Below, piece after piece: positions 44,181 to 52,905 of a stretch of DNA of 64,000 bases (positions are counted from its first letter, which is position 1; the number at the start of each line of letters is the position of its first letter). The notes beneath the pieces are model-generated. The model saw only the letters and a program-made list of their open reading frames with translations. It did no database searches and was not told the DNA's origin. Both the position numbers and the translations under genes were made by a program. The DNA comes from Gautieria morchelliformis (taxonomy: Eukaryota; Basidiomycota; Agaricomycetes; Gomphales; Gomphaceae): NCBI GenBank assembly GCA_015179125.1, contig WHVA01000158.1:157186-221185 (forward strand), written 5' to 3'.

Positions 44181-44339
44181 TGGTGCATGGCCCAAGTTCA
44201 TGGAGAATTATTTCATGTTGCAACATACATTTGAGGCATTGAAGAGCTTCAACGATGTTGCCCTTAACGCAACTTTGGCGCTTGCTGGTGGTAATTCCTG
44301 CAGATGAGTCTTAATCTGGACAAATGACAGCATGTTATG

Positions 44340-45011
44340 TCACAACCCAGATATCAACCTGGTGCACATACCCATAAATTTTACAACATGACATTTCTGA
44401 ACTTTTCCATCCTTGCCAGTCACAGCTGCTGGTTCCTGAAAAAATTCGCCAAGGTCACAATTTGCATCCTTTCGAATTGTTTTTGTTGATGGTGCAGCAG
44501 AGAGATAAACAATATCAATGTCAGTGAGCACATTGTCAGCATCAACATCAATGGGATCTACAGCCGACTTGTGGTGCTTCATAGCTGGGAAACAAAGCAA
44601 GGTAAGCCTACTCAATCATCTGAACTGAGAAATTCCACTTACCATGCCTTTGTTTCTGATTATGCTGGGTTTTGGTGCTTCCAGTCGACTCACTGGACTT
44701 TTCTCTCTTGCTGGTGCAAGTTCTGAGTCAGTGAGTTCAACAATGTCGAGAGTCTTCCTCTTATTCACATAGGAAGAACTGTTGTCTTCAGTGGTTTCAC
44801 CAGTTTGAGAGCTATTTCCAGCAGATCCCTCCTCTGCAGCTGGTTCACAAATGCTCTCTGGCAATGGAGCAGAGGGCAGTTTGGCTGCTGCAAGATGTTT
44901 GGCAGCAGCATGTGAAGCAAGTGCTGGAATGGACACATTGCAGGGGTTGGTGACCTTCTCTGTTGCAGTAATTCTGCGCTTCGGTCGACTATTGTTGGTG
45001 ATCCCTGACAT
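44340..45011 (-). pseudogene. hAT transposase, N-terminal fragment
   Basis: Exon 1 (45011 to about 44644) starts MSGITNNSRPKRRIT and is Ser/Pro/Glu rich. An intron with GTAAGT...CCCAG (about 44587-44643) leads to exon 2, which has the block that opens the BED-like zinc region in fungal hAT transposases (DLGEFFQEPAAVTGKDGKVQKC). A further intron with GTATGT starts near 44387, and a last recognisable exon piece is at about 44215-44325. The RNase-H-like catalytic domain and the dimerisation domain are absent, so the element could only move with a helper enzyme. Confidence 0.6.
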
Positions 45012-45253
45012 ACGTCTTCAGGCAGGAGGGAAATCAAGAGAAAGAGCTTTGTTTAATGTTATACAGTTGCCGTCCAAATAAAGGCAAAGATATACTGTAT
45101 AAACACCGCAAAGCCTGGGCTTCCACAAGTTAGAAGCCTGGCCCATTTGGTGGGCTCAAACTGGGCTGGGTCAGGCTAGGGTCAGGCTCAAACAGGGCTC
45201 AGCCGGGCTTGGCTCAGGCTTGAGCCTGAGCCTAGAGCATCACTACCCACTGT

Positions 45254-45771
45254 GTTACCTGTCTCCTTGCCCAAACCTCCCTCTGAGTTTTGACCCCTGT
45301 CAAGATTGGTTTTTAGGCGTTACACCTGTTTGCAGTACCTAAGGCATGCATCAGATTTGCTTCCGTTTTAGTGCGCAAACCTTGAACAGCGATATCTTGC
45401 TTGATATCGGTCCGATTCGCTTGAAATTTCATATCTGAAGTTATGTGGACCATAACTAGGGCATAGAACTAAAAAATCCAAACAAAACAAGTTTTTTTTT
45501 CTATTTTGCATTGTGGGTGCTGAGGGGGGTACAATGTCAAGCTTAGCTTACTGTATGTAGTTCAATGCAGGTTTTAATTTTGTTTGCTACTTTGTACTAA
45601 TGGTGAGAACCGACTACAGGAGAATCTCCAGAAGAGGGTGTCGTAGGATTGGAGAGGAAGGGCTTAGCTTCTTCTGACGTTGGAGTAATGAGATCTGGCG
45701 GTAGGCATTCATTCTTGATGTTGGATTTCCTCCTGTGTAGCATAAGCCCCGAAAATCTGAGGGATCATATA
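45254..45771. other. Stretch between hAT and MITE, with an LTR end
   Basis: TGTCAAGATTGGTTTTTAGGCGTTA at 45299-45323 is the first 25 bases of the TGTCAAG-family LTR; similarity then ends. The rest has no gene or repeat that I recognise. Confidence 0.4.
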
Positions 45772-46446
45772 GGAGGTTGTTCGGAAACTATAAGAAGTAT
45801 CAAACTCTAATATCTCCTTAAGATCATTTAAATACTTGAAATCTATTTTAAACATAATTTAGATTTTAAAACTTTTGGAATTTTTAAAACTTATTTGTAC
45901 ATTGTGCAACAAAGCATCTTTTAAGAGCTGAATATATTATCAAACACTGTGGTGAGTTAGAACTTTAAGAATTTTAAAAGGTATAATCCCTTAGATAGTA
46001 CATTTCATACTTGTGTATACCATTGACACCTTTAAATACATATGTGTTACCTCGGAATGGGTGAGTTAACTAGAAGATATTTCTATTTGATTCAACATAC
46101 TAAGAATACCTGGGCAGGTTTGCTTAATTAGGAAGGTTGTAGCATGAAAAATCTCCAATAATATCTTACATATTTTACATGGAAAGAACTGCAGTTTAGT
46201 TTTTAAAAAATGGAGTACCAACAAAATTATTAACAGATATCTATAAACAGAAGGAAATCATATACAATGGATTCTATTAAATGACCTTTAATTGTTTAGC
46301 ATGTAACATGGAGAACTATTTCCCAGAATTGCTTTTTAATGATAGAATAGTTTCAGAAAAGATATCACTATTTAAAGATGGAGTTTTATGGGAACATCAC
46401 TTTTATTAGTAAACATCTGATATTATAGTAATTCCAAACACCCTCC
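45772..46446. mobile_element. Tourist-like MITE, copy 2 (675 bp, inverted)
   Basis: Matches 22081-22755 in reverse orientation over its full length with roughly 95% identity by eye. Ends GGAGGTTGTTCGGAA and ...TTCCAAACACCCTCC. A clean 3-base TSD is not visible (ATA on one side, TAT on the other). It ends 39 bases before the palindrome. Confidence 0.85.
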
Positions 46447-46485
46447 TATTAGTTATAGAATCATATGATTATTATCTACAGTTGC

Positions 46486-47044
46486 GGTGATATGAATATC
46501 ACAGAATATAAATTGTATAATTTTACCACAACAAAATAATATGATATATAGGGAAGGGGTGGGGGGTCACCGGCCTTGGGTCTGGATGCCAAACAGTAAC
46601 ATGGCTAACCGCTTAGGGGGGTCCCCGGTGGTAAAACTCCCCACTTCAGCATCACATTTTTACCACTACCATTGATAACATATAGATCAACATATCTTCT
46701 CACTAATTATATATAAACATTAAAATATCACTGTTTTGACCCTGTATTATTAACAAACCCTGTGTATAAACTGAGAACAGTATAAATATGTCAAAACAGT
46801 GATATTTTAATGTTTATATATAATTAGTGAGAAGATATGTTGATCTATATGTTATCAATGATAGTGGTAAAAATGTGATGCTGAAGTGGGGAGTTTTACC
46901 ACCGGGGACCCCCCTAAGCGGTTAGCCATGTTACTGTTTGGCATCCAGACCCAAGGCCGGTGACCCCCCACCCCTTCCCTATATATCATATTATTTTGTT
47001 GTGGTAAAATTATACAATTTATATTCTGTGATATTCATATCACC
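46486..47044. repeat. Near-perfect palindrome, 255-base arms
   Basis: Arms 46486-46740 and 46790-47044 are inverted copies with one mismatch that I can see; the centre is 49 bases. Each arm has a GC-rich block (GGGAAGGGGTGGGGGGTCAC) in otherwise AT-rich sequence. It lies directly upstream of the helicase gene. It could be a hairpin telomere, a replication origin or a head-to-head joint. Confidence 0.95.
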
Positions 47045-47127
47045 AAATTATTGATAATAATATTCTTATTGTTAGATATATATTTAGAAATTGATTTTTT
47101 ATGGTCTGTAATAGTATATGATAGAAT

Positions 47128-48534
47128 ATGACTGGCAGATATGAGAAGGCTTTATCTAAGTTACAAGAGCTATCTTGCATAGAATGGATAGGTAGCCATT
47201 GTGATAATATCCTTGTTGGTGTTCTGTATGAACTTCTTGTTGGAGAATTAGTTCACTCCGATAAAGAATGGTGGTATTTTGCAGATGGAACTTGGCAGAA
47301 GGATGGGGGTGAATACTTGTGGAATATCATATCGGAAACATTTGTATCTTTTCTCCGTGATGATATACCCAAGGATGACATTCCTGTTAAGGACATTATC
47401 AGATATCTTGGTTCTTCTATTACTACCATGAGGTTGATGAAGGCCTTATCTTATAAGCTGGGAGATCCTAAATTTGTAGGCAAACTTAACTCTAATGTAG
47501 GTCTTTTGGGAATGAAGAACGGGACCTATGATATTAACTCCAAATCTTTTAGAAAGACCTTATCTTCTGACTATATTTCAATGACATGCGGGGTTAAATA
47601 TAAAGAGAAATATAGAGATGAGGATTTAGTTGAATTCATGAAGATACTAAAACAAATTTTCCCAAGAAATGATGTATTAGATTTTTTCATACGAACATGT
47701 GCTTCTATGCTTGAGGGCTATAACAAATGTAAGATATTCTATGTATGGTGGGGGAAAGGAAATAATGCTAAGACGTTAATGCAAAGATTTATTTCATCTA
47801 TTCTTGGTGATTATGCAGCTTGTCTTTCCACATCCTTGATTACTGGTAAAAGAGCTAACTCTTCTGATGCTACTCCAGATATACAATATGCAAAGAATAA
47901 GTTGGCTGTTTTCTTACAAGAACCCAATCCTGATGAAAAAATACAAGTAGGTAGACTTAAGGAGTTGACAGGTAATGATAAAATATACTCAAGAGGATTA
48001 TTCAAATCTAGTGAAAGTATGGAGTTTAGAGCTAAGATAGTTGTTGTGGCCAACAATGCACTTGAAGTGCCAGGTATGGATGTACCCTTCAGAAGGAGGA
48101 TAGTTGTAATACCATTTGAAAGTACCTTTACTGATTCTATGGATGGTGGTGAACATGTTTTTTCTGAAGATGTAGAGATGGAGGAAAAGATTTCCAAGTA
48201 TAGAAAAATCTTTATGGCTATGATTCTAGATGAATATTCAAGATTTGTTAAGGAGGGCCTGAATATTCCTCAGTATATTAAGGATAAGACTTCAGAGTAT
48301 ATAACACTTAATAATTATGTTTTGAAGTATATAAGAACTGGACTCTCCAGTCCTGGTAAAAACTTACAGGGTTTGGATTTGTATGATAACTTCAAAGACT
48401 GGGTCCGGAAATCATGTCCTGGAAGAAATATCCCATTATTCACATCTTTCTTAACAGAGTTAAGGAATGAAGGATATGAGGAGATTTATGGACTTGTGAA
48501 GAATGTAACATGTGTTTTTATCGATTGCGAATAA
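47128..48534 (+). CDS. D5-type SF3 helicase (viral primase-helicase family)
   Basis: 468 residues, ATG 47128. It unwinds DNA at a replication fork, as a hexamer in known relatives. Residues about 30-200 match the D5_N region (GVLYELL, WWYFADGTW, VGLLGMKNGTYD, ISMTCGVKY). The SF3 core has Walker A GKGNNAKT (209-216), Walker B AVFLQE (260-265), motif C VVVANN (305-310) and arginine fingers FRRR (321-324). A winged-helix-like tail follows (DLYDNFKDWVRKSC). The archaeo-eukaryotic primase part found in front of many viral D5 proteins is absent, so this is helicase only. Relatives occur in large DNA viruses, virophages, phages and plasmids. No introns. It lies 83 bases after the palindrome. Confidence 0.88.
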   Translation: MTGRYEKALSKLQELSCIEWIGSHCDNILVGVLYELLVGELVHSDKEWWYFADGTWQKDGGEYLWNIISETFVSFLRDDIPKDDIPVKDIIRYLGSSITTMRLMKALSYKLGDPKFVGKLNSNVGLLGMKNGTYDINSKSFRKTLSSDYISMTCGVKYKEKYRDEDLVEFMKILKQIFPRNDVLDFFIRTCASMLEGYNKCKIFYVWWGKGNNAKTLMQRFISSILGDYAACLSTSLITGKRANSSDATPDIQYAKNKLAVFLQEPNPDEKIQVGRLKELTGNDKIYSRGLFKSSESMEFRAKIVVVANNALEVPGMDVPFRRRIVVIPFESTFTDSMDGGEHVFSEDVEMEEKISKYRKIFMAMILDEYSRFVKEGLNIPQYIKDKTSEYITLNNYVLKYIRTGLSSPGKNLQGLDLYDNFKDWVRKSCPGRNIPLFTSFLTELRNEGYEEIYGLVKNVTCVFIDCE

Positions 48535-48573
48535 TATAAGATATAGTTGGTTTTTAAAATTTCAGAACAGTGT

Positions 48574-48930
48574 TTACCTCTTACAGGCTTTCCCAGATCT
48601 ATCCTTATTTATTATTAAATTATTGAGTTTATCATTGATTTCCTCCAACTTCTCAAGAATATCTTCATGAAGTGTAGAGCATCTCTCTTTAAACAACTTA
48701 TCATTTATTTCCTCCAACTTATGGAAAACATCTGCACTGGATGCAGAGCCTCTTTCTTCAAATAGCTTATCAAACAACTTATCAACTATATCCTCTGACT
48801 GTTTTTCCTCTTTTATTTTTCTTCTTCGATCCCTCTGATATTTGTTTATACAGTCTTTACAACGTGAATCTGGTTCTCTATAAAAGAACACATCCATTCT
48901 CTCTTCCTCACATCCTATGCAGAACTTCAT
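48574..48930 (-). CDS. Small CxxC/CxxC zinc-binding protein with coiled coil
   Basis: 118 residues, opposite strand, tail to tail with the helicase (39 bases apart). Two Cys pairs (C4, C7, C24, C27) form a probable treble-clef or zinc-ribbon knuckle of a type common in phages and large DNA viruses. A basic stretch (QRDRRRK) and then a helical region with two copies of KLEEINDKL follow, so it may form oligomers. Function unknown; DNA or RNA binding is likely from the charge. Related by pattern to 50342-50602. Confidence 0.65.
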   Translation of the reverse strand: MKFCIGCEEERMDVFFYREPDSRCKDCINKYQRDRRRKIKEEKQSEDIVDKLFDKLFEERGSASSADVFHKLEEINDKLFKERCSTLHEDILEKLEEINDKLNNLIINKDRSGKACKR

Positions 48931-49115
48931 TGTTGTTATAAGAGTATGCGATAGTCAACAATATTCATTTTCAGGGTTATATATTAGTAGTGTTATATAG
49001 TTACTATAGAAATGTATTATTCAGTAATGTGGTGAGCAGATTCAAAAAATTGAATTAGTTCCAGATTGAATATATGTAGTAGGACAATAGTAGGTCATTG
49101 TGTGTAATAGGCATC

Positions 49116-50210
49116 ATGAATGTACTCTCAAAGATTGTAAGCTCCCGTCAGTCTGATAAAGATAGTAAAGATGATGGTACTCCTGTATCTGATACCAGAC
49201 ACAGATTTAAGTATCCAGATCTAAAAAGTGGTCTCACTGATCATATAACAGCTCATATGAAGGGAAACAAATTTGATTATGTAACTATAAGTAAGGCACC
49301 TAAGGTATCCAGAAATGCTATGTTACAAGCTCTCAGGGAATTTAAACCTTACAGTAGAGAGAAGATAGGACGGATTGACTTAGATGATATACCTCCAATT
49401 GATCTTGTTAAAGAGAAAGAAGAATTTGTCTTATCAGCTGCACTAAATACAAAGGGCCTTAACAAATACATTTTGATTGATAGTATATATGTTGACTTTG
49501 TTCCACTCTCATCATTCTTGGATTCATGTTCTGAGATAAGAATCTCATTGATTGACGGAAGAAAGGTCCATGATAAAGAAGTAAGGAGTTACGTTGGAAA
49601 TTCTAATATTAGTGAGAAAATAATAGGTGGTTTGGATTATTGCTTTCCTACCAAGAGTTTGGGAAAAATAAAATTTGTTATCAGTTGCAGGGGAACAGAT
49701 ATAGAGCAAGGAGAGGAATGGGGTGTGATAAAAGTAAAGATTGATATCCAACCTTTGGTATACCCTAAACAGGTTCCTGTGAAGGATACTGTAGGAATAT
49801 TAGACATGGATTACACAGCCTTTGAGGATCTCAAGACAGATCCCAGGCATTTCAATACATTAGTTGATCAGAAAGATCTAGATGCATTGAAAATAATGCA
49901 TAGAGATAATGATATAGTAGACCAGTCCAAACCCATCGAAGAACTATCCAAACCTGTAACATATGCAGGTACTAGATTCCTAGGTGGGGGTGCCCAAGGC
50001 TCAGATAATGCCAGCATTATTGATGATATCCCATCTGCATCTAGTAAGGAGGATGATGAGGATAGTAAAATTAAGAAATGGGTTAACAAGGTTGAGCCAG
50101 ATGATGAGATAAAGGATGTAGCAGCTCCTAAGAAGAATACATTATTCATCAAGGCGAATGGGAATAAGTCTCCTTTTAAGAAATCAACCAGGTTTAGTGG
50201 CGATAAGTAG
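49116..50210 (+). CDS. 30K movement-protein-like / jelly-roll-like protein
   Basis: 364 residues from ATG 49116. Residues about 114-210 look like a beta-rich domain: YILIDSIYVDFVP, then IRISLIDGR with an Asp in a D-x-R motif, then LDYCFPT, KIKFVISCRG and WGVIKVKIDI. This order of strands with the D-x-R element is that of the 30K superfamily of plant-virus movement proteins, for example geminivirus BC1, which share the jelly-roll fold of small capsid proteins. The C-terminal 100 residues are acidic then basic and probably disordered. I could not run a profile search; other beta-sandwich proteins remain possible. In a fungus its role would be nucleic-acid binding or a capsid-like one. Confidence 0.4.
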   Translation: MNVLSKIVSSRQSDKDSKDDGTPVSDTRHRFKYPDLKSGLTDHITAHMKGNKFDYVTISKAPKVSRNAMLQALREFKPYSREKIGRIDLDDIPPIDLVKEKEEFVLSAALNTKGLNKYILIDSIYVDFVPLSSFLDSCSEIRISLIDGRKVHDKEVRSYVGNSNISEKIIGGLDYCFPTKSLGKIKFVISCRGTDIEQGEEWGVIKVKIDIQPLVYPKQVPVKDTVGILDMDYTAFEDLKTDPRHFNTLVDQKDLDALKIMHRDNDIVDQSKPIEELSKPVTYAGTRFLGGGAQGSDNASIIDDIPSASSKEDDEDSKIKKWVNKVEPDDEIKDVAAPKKNTLFIKANGNKSPFKKSTRFSGDK

Positions 50211-50341
50211 GAATTGAGATTATGCTGAAGCTCCTTTCAAGAAATCAACCAGTCTAGTGATGATAAATAGGAATGTTATTTGAGATTATGCTGTTTTAAA
50301 ATTTATATACTCACCTAACTAAACTCTTAGTTTAATATAAA

Positions 50342-50602
50342 CTAAACTCTATCAATTGATAATTTTTTAATCCCATCTTTTAAGTTTTCTAGTGTATCTT
50401 TAACTTCTTTCCATTTCTTTTTATTGTATGCCTTCATGTAGTCCCTCCAACACCCTTTACAATACCTAGTAGCACTAGACTCATAAAATTCAACATCAGA
50501 TTTTTTACACTTAAAGCAAATACGAACTTCTTTAACTACATCTCTTTCATCTTCATCTTTTATACTAAAGACACCTATATCATCTATTCCATTTTCTTTC
50601 AT
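50342..50602 (-). CDS. Second small CxxC/CxxC zinc-binding protein
   Basis: 86 residues on the minus strand. ICFKCKKSDVEFY and RYCKGCWRDYMKAY place four cysteines (29, 32, 48, 51) as in the 118-residue protein at 48574, and a basic helix follows. The two probably arose from one gene. Like its sister it faces the plus-strand genes. It could bind nucleic acid; no closer call is possible. Confidence 0.6.
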   Translation of the reverse strand: MKENGIDDIGVFSIKDEDERDVVKEVRICFKCKKSDVEFYESSATRYCKGCWRDYMKAYNKKKWKEVKDTLENLKDGIKKLSIDRV

Positions 50603-50818
50603 ATACTCTCCTAATGTTTTCCTCCTGTCATTCTTAGTAATTGGTTTTATGATGTAGTCTTATAAATCATTGTCCTTTAAGAAGTCACCTAGTTTTTTAT
50701 TTAGATCTGGTTTCTTACCTGACATTCTGTCTTAGTTAAAAGATTAGTTTATACTGTTCATCAATCATTTTACTTTCCTAAATTGAATTATTATGAACTG
50801 ATATACTAGTGATAGGAA

Positions 50819-51526
50819 ATGAATACTATTAATAGTACTAGAGAGACAAGGAATAGGATAATACGTACAATTGTCTCTATTATTAGGGAGCATAATCCTC
50901 CAGATATAGCAGAGGCAGATTATACAACTGATTTCAAAGTATTAATACCCTCCCTTGACTATGATGTGACTCAATACTTCTCTCTCAAGATTTCACTATC
51001 AGAGGTTAGTATTGAGAAAGTTCTCTATTTCCTTGAAAATATAAAATCTAACAATGTGATTCTCCACGACATTGACATTACTCAAGATGTTCCATATATA
51101 ACAAATAGGGAGATAGTAGAAGAACATATTCTAGAGAGAGGAATAGAGAGAAGACTCATTGTCAGTGATCTATATAAGGTAGGGAAGAATTGTATATCTT
51201 TCTATAATAGAGATCCTTCAGAAGATACTGGAAGAACTCTTCTTAGGATTAAAGTGTATAACAAGTTCATCCAGATGCTAGAGAGCTCTAGTGTTAGAAC
51301 CACTCTAGGATCTAGAATACATAATATTTTTGTAGATCCTACAGATTCTATGGAGAGAACATTTGAAAGAACAAGAAAAGTTGGACTTACAAGGATAGAA
51401 ATGAAGTTCTATGGTCAAGAAATTCGGAACTTAGATTATTATATTAAGAAATTCACCAGAACCAAAAGAAAGTACTTACAAGGTTGCAAATTTTACAAAG
51501 CCTCATTTGATAGTCAATGGAGCTGA
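50819..51526 (+). CDS. Replication-initiator-like ORF (tentative)
   Basis: 235 residues, ATG 50819. The features that suggest an initiator are RIKVYNK (143-149) followed by a Glu (155), then IERTF-like spacing and LTRIEMKF (190-197). This K-x-Y-(D/N)-K...R-x-E pattern is found in Rep_trans and phage-type initiators that nick one strand. No HUH motif is evident and I cannot name the catalytic Tyr. It is AT-rich and intronless like its neighbours. It could equally be an unrelated viral protein. Confidence 0.35.
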   Translation: MNTINSTRETRNRIIRTIVSIIREHNPPDIAEADYTTDFKVLIPSLDYDVTQYFSLKISLSEVSIEKVLYFLENIKSNNVILHDIDITQDVPYITNREIVEEHILERGIERRLIVSDLYKVGKNCISFYNRDPSEDTGRTLLRIKVYNKFIQMLESSSVRTTLGSRIHNIFVDPTDSMERTFERTRKVGLTRIEMKFYGQEIRNLDYYIKKFTRTKRKYLQGCKFYKASFDSQWS

Positions 51527-51559
51527 CTTATTGACAAAATACATAAGGACCAAGTAATA

Positions 51560-52093
51560 ATGGTGTACCTAAAGAGTGATAATATGCTTGCATATTGTCA
51601 CTGGTGGAACTCCATAACAAAGAAAATGCAAGGGTGTTATAATACAATATCACAAAATGATGACCTGAAAACATTAATAGCAAACTACAGCTTCAATGAA
51701 ATGACTACAAAACTTATCATTGTAGATATTGATGGAGAAACCTGTAAAGAATATAGGAGGGTAACTAATGCAATTACTCTTATCCCAGGTCCTCAGAGGG
51801 GATTATATCCACAAAGTAGGGCTCAGCTATATTCAGAAGATGTAGGACTAGTAGAATACCAAGGGATTAATATAGGCTGGCCCGATTTTAGGATTAGACC
51901 AAGTGATAATTCTCTAGCACAGATAATAGAAGTATCTGAGTCAGAAGATTTAGAAGATATAACATGCTTCAATGGTTACCAAGCGGCATATAGCATATTG
52001 GAACCATATTCAAGATATCAGGCTATAGCAAAAGGAATGTCTGAATGGAGAGGAAGAGAATATTTATTCCTCAATGGAATATGTTCACATTGA
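51560..52093 (+). CDS. Unrecognised ORF of the virus-like element
   Basis: 177 residues, ATG 51560, 33 bases after the initiator-like ORF and on the same strand. It is rich in Trp, Tyr and acidic residues (CHWWNSITKKM, NIGWPDFRI, ISEWRGREYLF-like end). No domain recognised. Base composition matches the rest of the element. Confidence 0.5.
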   Translation: MVYLKSDNMLAYCHWWNSITKKMQGCYNTISQNDDLKTLIANYSFNEMTTKLIIVDIDGETCKEYRRVTNAITLIPGPQRGLYPQSRAQLYSEDVGLVEYQGINIGWPDFRIRPSDNSLAQIIEVSESEDLEDITCFNGYQAAYSILEPYSRYQAIAKGMSEWRGREYLFLNGICSH

Positions 52094-52691
52094 CAACAAT
52101 GTATATTCTTCTAGGATATATTAGATATCTTTTAAAATATCAACCCTAACCAAATTCATAATCCATCATTTTGAGCAACTTGTATATTGTGGACATCCTA
52201 AATTTTTTTGAATGTTCTGATATTTTAAAAATATGGTTGTATGTGCTAAAGCATGGTGTGTATTGATATAACAGAGCAATTTCAGATAGGATTTGGATGA
52301 CTATATATTAAAAGTATATATGACGCTTGTTACATGTATGATGATAGAATGTAGAGGCGAGTATGGACTATATGAGTACACGTTAGAAGTATATATGAAA
52401 CATGTTAGATGTACAATCACAGAATATAGAAGCAAGTATGGACAATACCTGTACTATATTATTATATATGGTTGATAGATCTGATTAGAAGGTATGTTTA
52501 AAATAATATGCATGTATAGTACAAAGATATGTAACTATTGATGTTTAGACAATGGGGTATACACCCTTTCCTGGGGGAGCAGCAGACTGTGAGAAAGAAC
52601 TTTAGGGCTAGGATTAAGCATGTCTTACAGATGCTGGCAACTGCCTCAATTGTGATATATTTTATGAAATATAGATGAGCTAAGCTATATA
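52094..52691. other. AT-rich tail of the virus-like element
   Basis: No gene. A 76-base direct repeat (about 52296-52372 and 52373-52447: ...AGAAGTATATATGAAACATGT-type units) shows roughly 75% match. A 60-codon frame over it is a by-product of the repeat. The palindrome at 46486 has no second copy here. Confidence 0.5.
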
Positions 52692-52744
52692 TCTATAGTA
52701 TAAAGTTCTAGGGGGGGCGGTTGTGGGCCTCCCTATATGAAAAC

Positions 52745-52905
52745 AGCACGCTCCGCTGACATAAGCCTGACATAAGCCTGACATAATCCTGACTAAGATG
52801 CAAACAACCCACACACTATGGCGGGGCTTGAATGCGAGCGGCGCAGCCGCGAGCAGCGTCTAATCCTGACTAAGACGCTGCGCACGACGCGCGTTCTCTA
52901 CCCCC
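52745..52905 (+). repeat. Short repeats at the Helitron 5' end
   Basis: CTGACATAAGC-type units three times (52757-52795) and TAATCCTGACTAAGA twice (about 52784, 52860), with a GC-rich GCGGCGCAGCCGC palindrome between. Confidence 0.7.

Larger units (their letters stand above)
42533..45245 (-). mobile_element. hAT-type DNA transposon, defective (2713 bp with nested LTR)
   Basis: The ends TAGTGATGCTC... and ...GAGCATCACTA are inverted, and an 8-base duplication CCCACTGT stands outside both (42525-42532, 45246-45253), as expected for hAT. Subterminal GGCTCAGGC-type repeats are dense at both ends (42940-43060, 45110-45235). The minus strand holds the N-terminal part of a transposase (44340-45011); the catalytic part is missing. 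A foldback of 375 bases and a 982-bp solo LTR lie inside. Confidence 0.88.
46486..52691. mobile_element. AT-rich virus-like element, unclassified (fossil)
   Basis: The region is far richer in A+T than the host DNA around it. It holds a large palindrome, a D5-type SF3 helicase, two small CxxC/CxxC proteins, a 30K-like protein, an initiator-like ORF and one more ORF. Genes are short, closely spaced and intronless. The left border is set at the palindrome, the right one at the Helitron start; true ends are unknown. It looks largely whole in its genes, with perhaps one break. No capsid, DNA polymerase or integrase gene was recognised. Family unknown; DNA virus or linear-plasmid origin are both possible. 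Confidence 0.6.

Noticed and set aside
52293-52475. 60-codon frame in the AT-rich tail
   Set aside because: It runs over a degenerate 76-base direct repeat and has no homologue among the element's other genes; probably a by-product of the repeat.
46486-52691. Mitochondrial linear plasmid origin
   Set aside because: AT content and a large inverted repeat would fit, but neither a family B DNA polymerase nor a phage-type RNA polymerase gene is present and the ORFs read well in the standard code. Not excluded, but less likely.
46486-52691. Polinton/Maverick identity
   Set aside because: No protein-primed polymerase, retroviral-type integrase, packaging ATPase, protease or major capsid gene could be recognised, and no terminal repeats bracket the block.
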